Source: Barthelona sp. PAP020 (taxonomy: Eukaryota; Metamonada: BaSk clade). From it: DNA of 46,963 nt. Under the pieces are notes generated by a model that did no database searches, was not told the origin of the DNA, and worked only from the letters and a program-made list of their open reading frames with translations. This document shows positions 20,471 through 29,391 of this stretch, one piece after another (positions within the stretch are counted from its first letter, which is position 1; each line of letters opens with the position of its first letter). The position numbers and the translations under genes were made by a program. Location of the stretch: contig JARQWU010000055.1 in assembly GCA_040182905.1 (NCBI GenBank), positions 1 to 46,963 of the forward strand. Direction: 5' to 3'.

Positions 20471-20911
20471 TTATAATGAAGACACATAATATTTTATCAA
20501 ATGAATATGATCAATCCCTACTTTTTTAAAAATATCACCTTGTTGAGAATAACCTGCCTTCAAATAAAAATCGCGAACAACCAATCGCCCAGACAATTGA
20601 ATACTATCAAATCCATGCTGCCAACAATAATTTTCGACGAATGTTAGCAAAAGCTTTCCCAAACCCATTCCTCTGAATTTTTCATCAATTACCATTTGTC
20701 TCAAAACACAAGGTTTCATCAATGGATCAATAATAACACTGCCAACTAATTTGTTGTCTGAAACAATACCAAAATGCCATTGAGTACTGTCATTTTCTGT
20801 GTCGTCAGTACTCAATCTCAAACCCAACGGAATTCGCAGAAACTTATCCCTCAGTTCACATGATTCCTTATATCTGTGACTATCAACTGCAAAAACGATA
20901 CATTCAAACAT
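20471..20911 (-). CDS. GNAT-family N-acetyltransferase
   Basis: 146 residues, the size of a single GNAT domain. The acetyl-CoA binding motif A is clear: LRQMVIDEKFRGMGLGKLLL, with the RxxGxG core RGMGLG. It is preceded by the beta-strand pair around GIVSDNKLVGSVII and followed by QLSGRLVVRDFYLKAGY, the usual motif B with FYxKxGF-like end. It should transfer acetyl from acetyl-CoA to an amine; the substrate cannot be told. The domain resembles small bacterial stand-alone acetyltransferases, so lateral origin is possible but untested. The start is preceded by a sense-strand T run. Confidence 0.85.
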   Translation of the reverse strand: MFECIVFAVDSHRYKESCELRDKFLRIPLGLRLSTDDTENDSTQWHFGIVSDNKLVGSVIIDPLMKPCVLRQMVIDEKFRGMGLGKLLLTFVENYCWQHGFDSIQLSGRLVVRDFYLKAGYSQQGDIFKKVGIDHIHLIKYYVSSL

Positions 20912-21013
20912 AACAACAGTTAAAAAAAAACAAAACCTACAAAAAATGGGAAATCAAGTTCAATCAAACCTGCAAGAGGCTCAATAACAATAGAAAGCAA
21001 GACAAAATTTATA

Positions 21014-21607
21014 TTAACAGTTACAAGTGTCATCATTATCTTGTTCATTTTTTGTATGTGAAAGTAAAACAGTGTTATTTGTGTTTCCATCGGAATTTTG
21101 GTTTCTCAATGCAGTAGTTGCCAACTCAATAAACATATTTGATACATTTTCCCCAGTTTTTGCTGAAGTCTTTTTGAAAGGAACATTATTCTGCAAACAA
21201 AACTTTGACAATTCATCATCTGTAATTGCTGAAACCAAATCACATTTATTTGCCACAATCATTACGGGAGTCCCTGGATGAGCGAAACGTTGAATAATAT
21301 CCATATAATTCGGTAATAAATCAAAAGTTGAACGATCTGATATATCGAAAACCAAAACTACCGCTTGAGTATTTCTAAATAAAGCTTTAGTAAGGCTTTG
21401 GAATCGATCTTGTCCACTACTATCAAAGAGAACAATTTTAACTTGTTTATCATCAATTTCCACCATTTTAAATCTTAATTCCAATCCTATCGTGGATATA
21501 TAAGCATCTTGAAATTGTCCTGTTCGAAATTGATTAATAACAGAAGTTTTTCCTGTTGCAACAGTACCAACAATTAAAGTATAAATTGTTTTCGTTTCAT
21601 CAGCCAT
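21014..21607 (-). CDS. Divergent Rab-like small GTPase
   Basis: 197 residues with all G motifs: P-loop GTVATGKT near residue 14, switch I Thr in YISTIGLE, G3 DSSGQDRF, G4 NKCD and G5 TSAK. The C-terminus ends CNC, a double-cysteine geranylgeranylation signal, which fits a Rab on the cytosolic face of a membrane. G3 is DSSGQ rather than DTAGQ, but the catalytic Gln is kept. FQSLTKALFRNTQAVVLVFDIS matches the Rab switch II and beta-4 region (compare [22 protein letters not shown] in Rab11). The Rab subclass is not assigned; it is most like Rab6/Rab11-type members. It is transcribed away from the PAS gene at 21806. Confidence 0.88.
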   Translation of the reverse strand: MADETKTIYTLIVGTVATGKTSVINQFRTGQFQDAYISTIGLELRFKMVEIDDKQVKIVLFDSSGQDRFQSLTKALFRNTQAVVLVFDISDRSTFDLLPNYMDIIQRFAHPGTPVMIVANKCDLVSAITDDELSKFCLQNNVPFKKTSAKTGENVSNMFIELATTALRNQNSDGNTNNTVLLSHTKNEQDNDDTCNC

Positions 21608-21805
21608 TATTCAAAAGAAATAATCAATAGAAAAAAAAAAAAATTGGATGAATGAGAATTCTTTTTTTATCAAATACAAATAATAGTGGTAAATTTGAAA
21701 GAAGTTACACATAAAATATATTAAGCATATATGAAAGAATAGAAAGATAAAAATAAATGGTCATTTCATCATGTTTATAACAATCTAACTATTTTTTTTG
21801 AATGA

Positions 21806-24800
21806 ATGAAGAATTTTAACAAAAATGATTACCCTCAATCAGCATCTTTTCGAGGAATATTAACTTTATGTTGCGTTTCGAATGATTCTTGGCTTTGTTT
21901 TCGTTATCAATTGTTAAATAGTAGGTATTTTACATTTTCTACTTTTTTAATGCATTTATATCGATTTATTAGTTATTTTGTAATTTATGTAACTGCTTTT
22001 GCAGATCAATATAACAATACTATTCTATTAAAAATAAAGAGGATTGTTTTATTGGATATAGAATTAGATTTTTTCCAAAAATATGGTGGATGGACCTGTT
22101 TTGTTATTTTATTGATATTATTAATATTTTTTATTGATATATTTTTACAATTACAATCTAAACATATTATATCGAATATAAAGTTCAGAGTATATATAGG
22201 AACTATTTTATTGGTAATTTGTGTATATTTTTTTCCATTTATAATTCTTGATAATTTGACCAGAAATATTTGCTTGGTAATATCAAACAAATTGATATCA
22301 ATGAATTTTATTATTGTACAAGTTGTCATTTACTTGGTAGGATATATTATTTTTTTGATATTTTGCATTTTTGTGCAAACTCAAATATGTATTGGAAGTA
22401 ATGATGAGATGAGTGTTTTATTAGACAGTAATAATGGCAGATATTATTTGATAAATAATTGTTTTGATTTAGTTATCATATTATTGAATAACATCCATCT
22501 CTATCAAAAAATAATACAATTTGATAATATGATTCAATTTTTCTTTTTTTTAATTATTGGTAAAATGTTTTTATTTACCAAACATCAGGGAATTACGTCA
22601 AAAATGTCATTAAAATGTGAATATTTTACAAATATTTCGTTATTGATAACTTCTTTAATGTTGATTCTATTGAGTTTAAATACACAGACTAATTTCAATC
22701 GGTTGACTTACATTTGTTTATTTTTGTTTGTTACTAATTATGGTATTAACGTTTTGAAGAATGCCAGAGAAATGAAATTATTTAAAGCTTTAAATTATGA
22801 ACTGATTAATAGTAAGCAATTTTTTCAATGGCATATTATGTTTAATCAACCTGAAATATTGATTCATTATGATCTATTACCTTATATTGATTCTTTAGAA
22901 CGTAAAGTTTATGTTATTAAGTACTTTTTTGATCTGAAAAAGTATGGAGAAACGACATCTTTATTTTCTCAAATGTTTAACACAATTTTAAGGACAATTG
23001 AAAGTGGTAACCCAATTGTTCCGAAAGAGTTAGAAGAAATGGAGAAATCTTTTTTTGGTCGAGGTTTTGATGAAAATTTTGAGGCTGTACCGACAGAATC
23101 AATGTCTTTACATTTGATTAATTCGAACCATTTCAGTATTAACTCCAATACTAATTCTAGTGACTATTCTAAATCTTTTAATGTTCCTGGTAGCATAGAT
23201 TTAGATTTAAAAGCTTTATCGGTGGCAAGAAATAATTTAAATTTGAAATACATTTCAAAAGAAACGTACATTAGTTGTTTATTTAAATGGTTAAAGGATA
23301 TTGAAGAAGAAATAGTTGTTCAAAAAGATAAGAGTGATTTTGAAACTGAAGATTTTGACACTAATATTGGTGAAGAATATTTATCTTGTTTAAATCGAAT
23401 GAGCAATCATTTTAATTTTCCATTTTATAGTTTGATCAGTACTTTTGATTGGATGAAATTAATTCCTCAAGGATTTATATCTACATTTGCTCAATTTATC
23501 TATAAAATCCATTGTGATCATAATCGTCAAGTTCAAATGCCACAGTTACAAAAACAATTGCAAATGCAGTTGCAAATGCAAATGCAAAATCAAATTCAAA
23601 TGATTCAAGATGAAGCATCAGAGAAAAATCGTATTTTTACGCAAATTCATTTGTTAGGATTATTGACAAGTCCATTTGATCCAAATGCTTACCTAAAGTT
23701 CAGTAGTTTTTTGTCAAAGACAATTAACAATAAGCAACCTAATGAAACAAGTGCATTTTTGAATTCGAAATATCACAGTGAAAACATTTTTAAACGATCA
23801 CAGATCAAATTGTTGAATTCTATGAGTCAAGCACATCAAGAAAAACATAATGCTTTTAGTTCATTGTATGTGTTATCTTTTGATGCTCAATGTATTATTA
23901 ATGATGATTTGGAAATCTTAGATTTTAATTCGGCGTTTCCAGAGACATTCAGAATTTCTAATGATGATCAGAACAGGAGATTGACATTTCAAGATTTTTG
24001 TGTGAATTCTGCTAAGAATACCTTAGCTAATCAATTAAACCGAGATTCTGATTATACTTTATCTTCATTTCGTAATAAGGTTGCACAATCCAAAATATTA
24101 GGTATTAATGAGTTTGATTTCATTTTGATGAAAAGCAATGGTGTTGTATTTTTGGCAAATATTGCAATAATCAGTTTAGTTGATAAATTGCCTTTAGTGT
24201 TAAACTTTAAAAACAATGTTTCCAAATTGCAAAATAGAAAACAAAGAAGTGATATTCTTGGATTACCTTCAATTGCATTCAGTACAGCTGGAAAAAAGTA
24301 TTCTTCTATTGCTAGAAGATACAAGGCTAAACCTTTTTCTAATGAAAAGGGTCCCAAATTTCAATTGGTTATCCGAGATATCACTGATTTAAGAAAGAGT
24401 GAATTGCATCTAAAACAAGTTTCAAGATTATACCGATTACTTTGGAATAGTATTCAAACTCCCTTAGTAATCTGTTTAGAATCTGGTTTGATCAACTACT
24501 GCAATTTAGGATTCTCTAAACTTGTTCAATTAACATTAAGTTTAATTGTTGGAAAACATATACATGATTTTTTCCCCAGTAAGACTGCAAAGGAGAATTT
24601 CATTAAAGACAATATTATTACCAAAAGCTGGAAAGTGAGTGAAGTTATGGTTGTTAAAACGGATATTAAGACGCAAAATACAGATCAATCTACAATGAAT
24701 GTTCGAAATGTGGGAGATCGTCAATTTCGTGTGAGCTTATCGTTAGGATCCCTTGAATTGTCAAATATCTCATATTATGTAATGTTGTTGACAAATATTG

Positions 24801-26182
24801 AAGAAATTACTGTGTCACCACATTTGGCAGGGTTTAAAGAAAGAGTTGAGAAATTTTTGAAGTATTGTCGAAAACCTTCATTAGTTTTTAAATATGAGAT
24901 TGAGAACACAAGACAATATACTTTTTTTTCAAATGTGGGGGCCAATTTGGAATTTGTTGATATGTTGACGGTCAAGCCAAACAGAAGACTTTTGCAACAT
25001 TTCACATTGAATTCCTTTTTCATCGAAATCAAATCGCAAATTCATGAGGCTTTGAAACATGAAATTGTTTTGGTTAATTATGAGAAAGAAATTTGGTTCA
25101 CTATGATTCAACATTTGAAAGGGAAATATTTTTGCACAAAGATAGTTGTCAAGAACGAAATTTCTCGAGCTGTTGTTCTTATTTCTGAATTGCCTTTTGG
25201 TTCAAATGTATATTTGTTAGAAGTATTTGCTGCAAGTGAGTTTTCAAACATATCATTCGTTGATTCAGCAAAACATATTCTTTCTGCACTTTCTGATTCT
25301 TTATATAGTACAAGCAGGAGACATGATTTGGATATTTCTTTAAATAAGATCATTAAACATGTTGGATCGTTATTGTCTATTTCTTCCTCCACATCAAGCG
25401 TATTGAGTCCAAGCAAAGAAAATTTATACGCTCGATACAATCAAACACAACTGCTTTCTATACAACCTTCCAAAGTTACTTTAACAAATAGCAACTCATC
25501 ATTGCCTGGGATGTTTTTCTCTGATGATGATGTGTTGGGGTCATTTTTGTCTTCCAATTTATCGACACATCAATCTTCAAAGAATTTGAATTCAAACAGC
25601 AAAGAAACCATTTCGTCTGATACCAATTCTAAAAATCAAAAACAACATTCAAATTCTTCACCAGAAACTGCGAGTGAGATATTACGTATTGAAAGTGAGT
25701 TGAATAGTCGTTTAAAAGATGTCGATTTAACAACTACATCATCTGTTTTTTTTGGTAATGAATATGATGCAAATTTACAGTTATCTGCGTTAGAAAGTGA
25801 TTCTGATACAGCTGAATTGCTTTCGTTCTTCGAAACTCCTGATAGTTCTGATTCCAAAATGCCATATGGTACATTGAACACTAATACAGTGTCTGATTTT
25901 AGCGAATCACCTTTACATGTTAAAATTGATAAAGAAAAGAAGGAGAACATAAATATTCAAAATAAAGAGATATCTGATGCATATTCAGAGTTTGAAGTGT
26001 CTTTAGTTAATTCCCAAATTGATGAAGAGAACACAAATGATCAGAATGAAGAGATATCTGATACATCATCAAAATTTGAAGTGTCTTTGATTAATTCTGA
26101 AATTGATCAGAATGAAGATCTATTGGATACTTCGTCAGAGTTTGAAGTGTCTTTGGTCAACTCCGAAATTGATGAAGAGTAA
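21806..26182 (+). CDS. Multi-TM sensor-like protein with PAS-like domains
   Basis: 1458 residues. About eight or nine hydrophobic segments lie between residues 45 and 320. A helical cytosolic region follows, with a Gln/Met-rich stretch near 580 and a PAS-like module around 690-860 (DAQCIINDDLEILDFNSAF, later FQLVIRDITDLRKSELHLKQ, a typical PAS end plus linker helix). A second one is at about 870-970 (WNSIQTPLVICLESGLINYC, VGKHIHDFF). The C-terminal 350 residues are Ser/Asn/Asp/Glu-rich and end in three near-repeats of a SEFEVSLVNSEID unit. I see no kinase or cyclase output domain. Large families of such TM-PAS proteins are known in free-living and parasitic protists. Role inferred: membrane signalling. 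Confidence 0.65.
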   Translation: MKNFNKNDYPQSASFRGILTLCCVSNDSWLCFRYQLLNSRYFTFSTFLMHLYRFISYFVIYVTAFADQYNNTILLKIKRIVLLDIELDFFQKYGGWTCFVILLILLIFFIDIFLQLQSKHIISNIKFRVYIGTILLVICVYFFPFIILDNLTRNICLVISNKLISMNFIIVQVVIYLVGYIIFLIFCIFVQTQICIGSNDEMSVLLDSNNGRYYLINNCFDLVIILLNNIHLYQKIIQFDNMIQFFFFLIIGKMFLFTKHQGITSKMSLKCEYFTNISLLITSLMLILLSLNTQTNFNRLTYICLFLFVTNYGINVLKNAREMKLFKALNYELINSKQFFQWHIMFNQPEILIHYDLLPYIDSLERKVYVIKYFFDLKKYGETTSLFSQMFNTILRTIESGNPIVPKELEEMEKSFFGRGFDENFEAVPTESMSLHLINSNHFSINSNTNSSDYSKSFNVPGSIDLDLKALSVARNNLNLKYISKETYISCLFKWLKDIEEEIVVQKDKSDFETEDFDTNIGEEYLSCLNRMSNHFNFPFYSLISTFDWMKLIPQGFISTFAQFIYKIHCDHNRQVQMPQLQKQLQMQLQMQMQNQIQMIQDEASEKNRIFTQIHLLGLLTSPFDPNAYLKFSSFLSKTINNKQPNETSAFLNSKYHSENIFKRSQIKLLNSMSQAHQEKHNAFSSLYVLSFDAQCIINDDLEILDFNSAFPETFRISNDDQNRRLTFQDFCVNSAKNTLANQLNRDSDYTLSSFRNKVAQSKILGINEFDFILMKSNGVVFLANIAIISLVDKLPLVLNFKNNVSKLQNRKQRSDILGLPSIAFSTAGKKYSSIARRYKAKPFSNEKGPKFQLVIRDITDLRKSELHLKQVSRLYRLLWNSIQTPLVICLESGLINYCNLGFSKLVQLTLSLIVGKHIHDFFPSKTAKENFIKDNIITKSWKVSEVMVVKTDIKTQNTDQSTMNVRNVGDRQFRVSLSLGSLELSNISYYVMLLTNIEEITVSPHLAGFKERVEKFLKYCRKPSLVFKYEIENTRQYTFFSNVGANLEFVDMLTVKPNRRLLQHFTLNSFFIEIKSQIHEALKHEIVLVNYEKEIWFTMIQHLKGKYFCTKIVVKNEISRAVVLISELPFGSNVYLLEVFAASEFSNISFVDSAKHILSALSDSLYSTSRRHDLDISLNKIIKHVGSLLSISSSTSSVLSPSKENLYARYNQTQLLSIQPSKVTLTNSNSSLPGMFFSDDDVLGSFLSSNLSTHQSSKNLNSNSKETISSDTNSKNQKQHSNSSPETASEILRIESELNSRLKDVDLTTTSSVFFGNEYDANLQLSALESDSDTAELLSFFETPDSSDSKMPYGTLNTNTVSDFSESPLHVKIDKEKKENINIQNKEISDAYSEFEVSLVNSQIDEENTNDQNEEISDTSSKFEVSLINSEIDQNEDLLDTSSEFEVSLVNSEIDEE
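25968..26179 (+). repeat. Three in-frame repeats encoding a FEVSL(V/I)NSEID unit
   Basis: Three imperfect copies (about 25968-26029, 26054-26113 and 26122-26179) encode SEFEVSLVNSQIDEE, SKFEVSLINSEID and SEFEVSLVNSEIDEE. Each is preceded by an acidic linker with ISDT/LLDT. They form the extreme C-terminus of the PAS-like protein. The spacing varies because linkers differ in length. Confidence 0.8.
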
Positions 26183-26813
26183 TTGAGATTAAATGATGTT
26201 AATATCATATATATTCAAATTAAGAAGTTTAAATCGGATCTTTACGCTGAAAGTTTGAAGTTTTAAATGAAATTCAGTTTGATGAAACAACAATCAAATA
26301 ATTTAAATAATCTTGTTGTTTAACAAGGAATATGCTTGAATTTTTAGAAAGTTCCTTTCAAGAAAAAACGGAAGGAACTGTTTTTCATGGCATAGTACAG
26401 CATTCATATGTCTATCCATTTTTATTCAGTGAAAATTGGTACATTTTTCATAAATTAATCTATTTTTGGTTTTTCTGCCCATATTTGTAAGGTAAATAAT
26501 TTTATATCAACTTATTTTTCTTGCTTTATTTAGAAAGCAATTTTTTCCCAAATATTTTTATTTTGAACATCATTGCCACAATTGCTTCATTTTTTTTTAA
26601 ATTTCGTGTTTTGAAAGACAAGCAGTTTTGACTAAGTCAGTTCAAATTCTTGAGTTTGATTTTTTTTTTTTGGAAATTTTTTTCTTTTCAAATTTACATG
26701 TATAAATATTCTTCTATTTTGACAGAAACTGCTTTGATAAAAATGTGGCAAACAGAAAGAACTTGAAAAATGGATTGGATTGAATTCATTTTTTTTCTTT
26801 TTTCGTGTGTTTT
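26183..26813. other. Intergenic region, PAS gene to Rab7-like gene
   Basis: 631 AT-rich bases with no supported gene. An 8-bp perfect stem (AGTTCCTT at 26350-26357, AAGGAACT at 26372-26379) with a 14-base loop is followed by a short T run. This could be a 3'-UTR or transcript-end structure of the upstream gene, but no function is shown. T-rich tracts lie shortly before the Rab7-like start. Confidence 0.4.
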
Positions 26814-27485
26814 ATGGCTACAAGAAAGAAATTTTTGTTGAAAGTCATCTTACTTGGTGAACCTGGGTATTAACCTAAAAAAAACAAAATAACTAACTGA
26901 TGTAGTGTTGGGAAAACCGCTTTGATGACTCAATTTTGTACGAAACGCTTCTCTGCTCAATACAGGGCCACATTAGGTGCTGAATTTCTTTCTAGAGATA
27001 TTGAAATAGATGATAGGAGAGTGAGTCTTCAAATATGGGATACTGCTGGTCATGAAAGATTCCAATCTTTAGGTTCTGTTTTTTTCCGTGGAGCTGATGC
27101 TTGTATTTTAGTTTTTGACGTAACTAATAAAACATCCTTTGATAAACTTACAAATTGGCACCATCAATTCAGTGTTCAAGCTATTAGTTCTGAACCTGAC
27201 ACTTTCCCTTTTATTGTTATTGGTAATAAATGTGATAAAGAAGTTGATGAAAGAACTGTTACTCCACATGAGGCAAAACGTTGGTGTACACACAATGGTT
27301 TTGAATATTTTGAGACTTCTGCTAAAGAAAATACCAATGTTGAGGAAGCTTTCAGAAATGCTGCCAAAAAAGCACTTCAAAGGAGTATGAATAATGCTGG
27401 TCAACAAAGTTTTTCAAATGCCATTCCCACAATGGAGGTTCGCAAAATGGAAGCAGATGAAAGTGAAACTCCTTGCGCTTGTTAA
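26814..27485 (+). CDS. Rab7-like small GTPase, two exons
   Basis: The gene is join(26814..26866, 26906..27485), 210 residues after splicing. Exon 1 gives MATRKKFLLKVILLGEP plus two bases of a Gly codon; exon 2 completes GVGKTALMTQF, restoring the P-loop GEPGVGKT. Switch I is RATLGAEF, G3 DTAGHERF, G4 NKCD and G5 TSAK; the C-terminus is CAC for double prenylation. FQSLGSVFFRGADACILVFDVT is characteristic of Rab7, the late-endosome and lysosome Rab. The G3 Gln (residue 67, same number as in human Rab7) is His, encoded by CAT at 27051-27053. Without splicing the frame meets TAA at once after residue 18. The start follows T-rich tracts. Confidence 0.9.
26867..26905 (+). other. 39-nt spliceosomal intron in the Rab7-like gene
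   Basis: Removing 39 bases (GTATTA...TGATGTAG) joins the two halves of the GTPase P-loop in frame (phase 2). A branch-point-like ACTAAC sits 8 bases before the terminal AG, a very short branch-to-acceptor distance like that reported for metamonad introns. The retained intron would give an in-frame TAA. Confidence 0.9.
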
Positions 27486-27587
27486 TTTTAAAAATAATTT
27501 TTGAATAATAAATGATTTAACTTTATTATTATTATTTTTTTTTTTAATCAACCCAAAAAGCAATTTTATATTGGAATAAATCGATTT

Positions 27588-28284
27588 ATTTCCAAGCCAA
27601 GAAGCACTGTGCGTATAAGTGAATAAATACAAATAATTGGTCCAGTTGTGAAACAACTATATTTATTTACAAAGAAAGTAAACTCAGAAAACTCATTCTA
27701 GCAAATTTCAGTCAAAATCCCAGGAGGGGAATTGAGGGAAAGCCTTTAACCAAATAAACACTATTCTTTCTTATTCACTCATACGCACAGTGCTTCTTGG
27801 CTTGGAAATAATCGTGATATGAAGAATTTTTAAAAAATTGTTTTACTTGATGTTTGAAATGAGATTTTATTCCTTCAATTATTTCCAAGCCAAGAAGCAC
27901 TATGCGTATGAGTGAATAAAAAGAATAGTGTTCGCTTGGTTAAAGGCTTTCGAGGCCCGATTGATCTGTTGAAAAACTTTAGATTTTCCAAGGTAAAGTT
28001 CAAACTTTAAAATTTTGCTTTTGTAAAATACAAAATAATGGGAATGGAAAATTTTCCAAAATTTTCATCCTTGATGACCAAGATTCAATTGCAGCCACTC
28101 ATTTTCTGTGGCTGAGATTTAATGAAATGAGTTTTCTTTGGTTGCTTTTTCTTTGCAAATAAATATAGTTGTTTCACAACTGGACCAATTTCACCCAGGG
28201 TTTTGACTTTTATTTGCTTGAATGAGTTTTTTGAACAAACTTTCCACGTGAATAAGTAGTATTGTTTCATAATTGGACCAATTT
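27588..28284. repeat. Nested inverted-repeat (foldback) cluster
   Basis: Inner pair: 27739-27812 and 27878-27950 are inverted copies with about five differences over 74 bases. Outer pair: 27635-27668 and 28157-28190 are a perfect 34-base inverted repeat, with weaker similarity running inwards to about 27710 and 28115. A third copy of the inner motif (about 39 bases) is at 27588-27627, and a partial copy of the outer motif is at 28256-28284. A 7-bp hairpin (28092-28098 with 28108-28114) lies inside. No coding capacity for a transposase is seen. It occupies the space between two convergent genes. It may be a MITE-like element or rearranged remnants of one repeat family. Confidence 0.85.
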
Positions 28285-28421
28285 AACAATAAAGAAGACA
28301 CAAAGACACATTATTGGTATTTTACATATTTAGAATGAAATATTGAAAAAAAATTCCCTACAACAAAGAAAAAAATCAAAACATTTACAAAATATGTTTC
28401 AAACAGTGTATTTAGCAATTT

Positions 28422-29288
28422 TTACTCATCATCTTCATCAGCAGAATCATTTTGATGAGAACTTTGTGGAGGTTGATACATTTTTTGAGCTTGTTTTCTT
28501 TTAAGATTTGACAAAACACTAAGCACCTTATTGATACCATCACACATCACAAAATACACTTTTTTAACAAAGGTTGGCATGTTTGGTCTATCAATAAAAT
28601 TGTCGATTTTCTCTTTTAACAGAATTGCTTCTTTTTTTGAATAAGAATTTGGCATGTTCAATAAATTATTGTAGGAAACAACAATTGCAAAAATTGAAAA
28701 CAAAGATCTTCTATCAAATAATAGAACAAAAATAACGGTTGAAATCACATAAAAAAATTCTAATTTGCCTGCTGTCGACATCCAAATGGCCATATTACCA
28801 TCAACCCATGAAGTAATTTTGGCAGGATATTTGGAAAAAAATCCCAATGAAAACGTTTCAAAAAGAACTTTTAAAGAATAACAAGCACTATAAAGGGTAA
28901 CAAAAATGATGACCAAGGGTAAGACGAAATTATAATATCTATTTCTGAGAGATATGACAACAAACATCAAATAATTAAAGTTGATTGACCTTGAGAATTC
29001 CATTAAAGTTAGTTTCCATCCTCTGTTATTGACTTTATAATTTTTAGAAGGATGTAAAAAGACTTCACTTAATAAATGAAATGCAACCAACAAAGAACTA
29101 ATTTGCAACAATTTAAAAGCTAAACCGCGATTAATTAAAAATGCAAAAACTGATAAAATACCAGTAACGCATGGTAAAAGAGCAGAAAATGAATAAGTAA
29201 AATACTGATTTTGAAATAATCTCTTTAAATTCTCATTAAAATTCAATGGTCTATTTTTAGTGTTTGTGTTGGACGAATTATCACTCAT
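28422..29288 (-). CDS. TMEM33/Pom33-like multi-pass membrane protein
   Basis: 288 residues with about five or six hydrophobic segments between residues 30 and 215. An acidic tail follows (DSADEDDE at the end), and the N-terminus is polar. Length, segment spacing and the C-terminal stretch RPNMPTFVKKVYFVMCDGI (after a Tyr/Asn-rich loop) resemble TMEM33/Per33/Pom33, ER and nuclear-envelope proteins that shape tubules and nuclear pores. The match is by pattern only, so it could be another small ER membrane protein. A sense-strand T run of 11 (A run 29293-29303 on the plus strand) precedes the ATG. It is convergent with the Rab7-like gene across the foldback cluster. Confidence 0.55.
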   Translation of the reverse strand: MSDNSSNTNTKNRPLNFNENLKRLFQNQYFTYSFSALLPCVTGILSVFAFLINRGLAFKLLQISSLLVAFHLLSEVFLHPSKNYKVNNRGWKLTLMEFSRSINFNYLMFVVISLRNRYYNFVLPLVIIFVTLYSACYSLKVLFETFSLGFFSKYPAKITSWVDGNMAIWMSTAGKLEFFYVISTVIFVLLFDRRSLFSIFAIVVSYNNLLNMPNSYSKKEAILLKEKIDNFIDRPNMPTFVKKVYFVMCDGINKVLSVLSNLKRKQAQKMYQPPQSSHQNDSADEDDE

Positions 29289-29391
29289 AATTAAAAAAAA
29301 AAAGGAAAAAAATGAGATTGAAAATTTATTAAAAGCTCATTCATAAAATGGCAAAAGTAAAACAACAAAACATACAAATTTATTAACTTAA

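Noticed and set aside
20471-20911. GNAT gene as a firm case of bacterial gene transfer
   Set aside because: The domain is short and widespread and its base composition matches its neighbours; a tree is needed.
26350-26379. 8-bp hairpin plus T run as a bacterial-type terminator
   Set aside because: The locus is eukaryotic; a resemblance to an intrinsic terminator is not evidence of function here.
27588-28284. CRISPR-like or tandem array
   Set aside because: The copies alternate in orientation, differ in spacing and are only two or three in number; they are inverted repeats.
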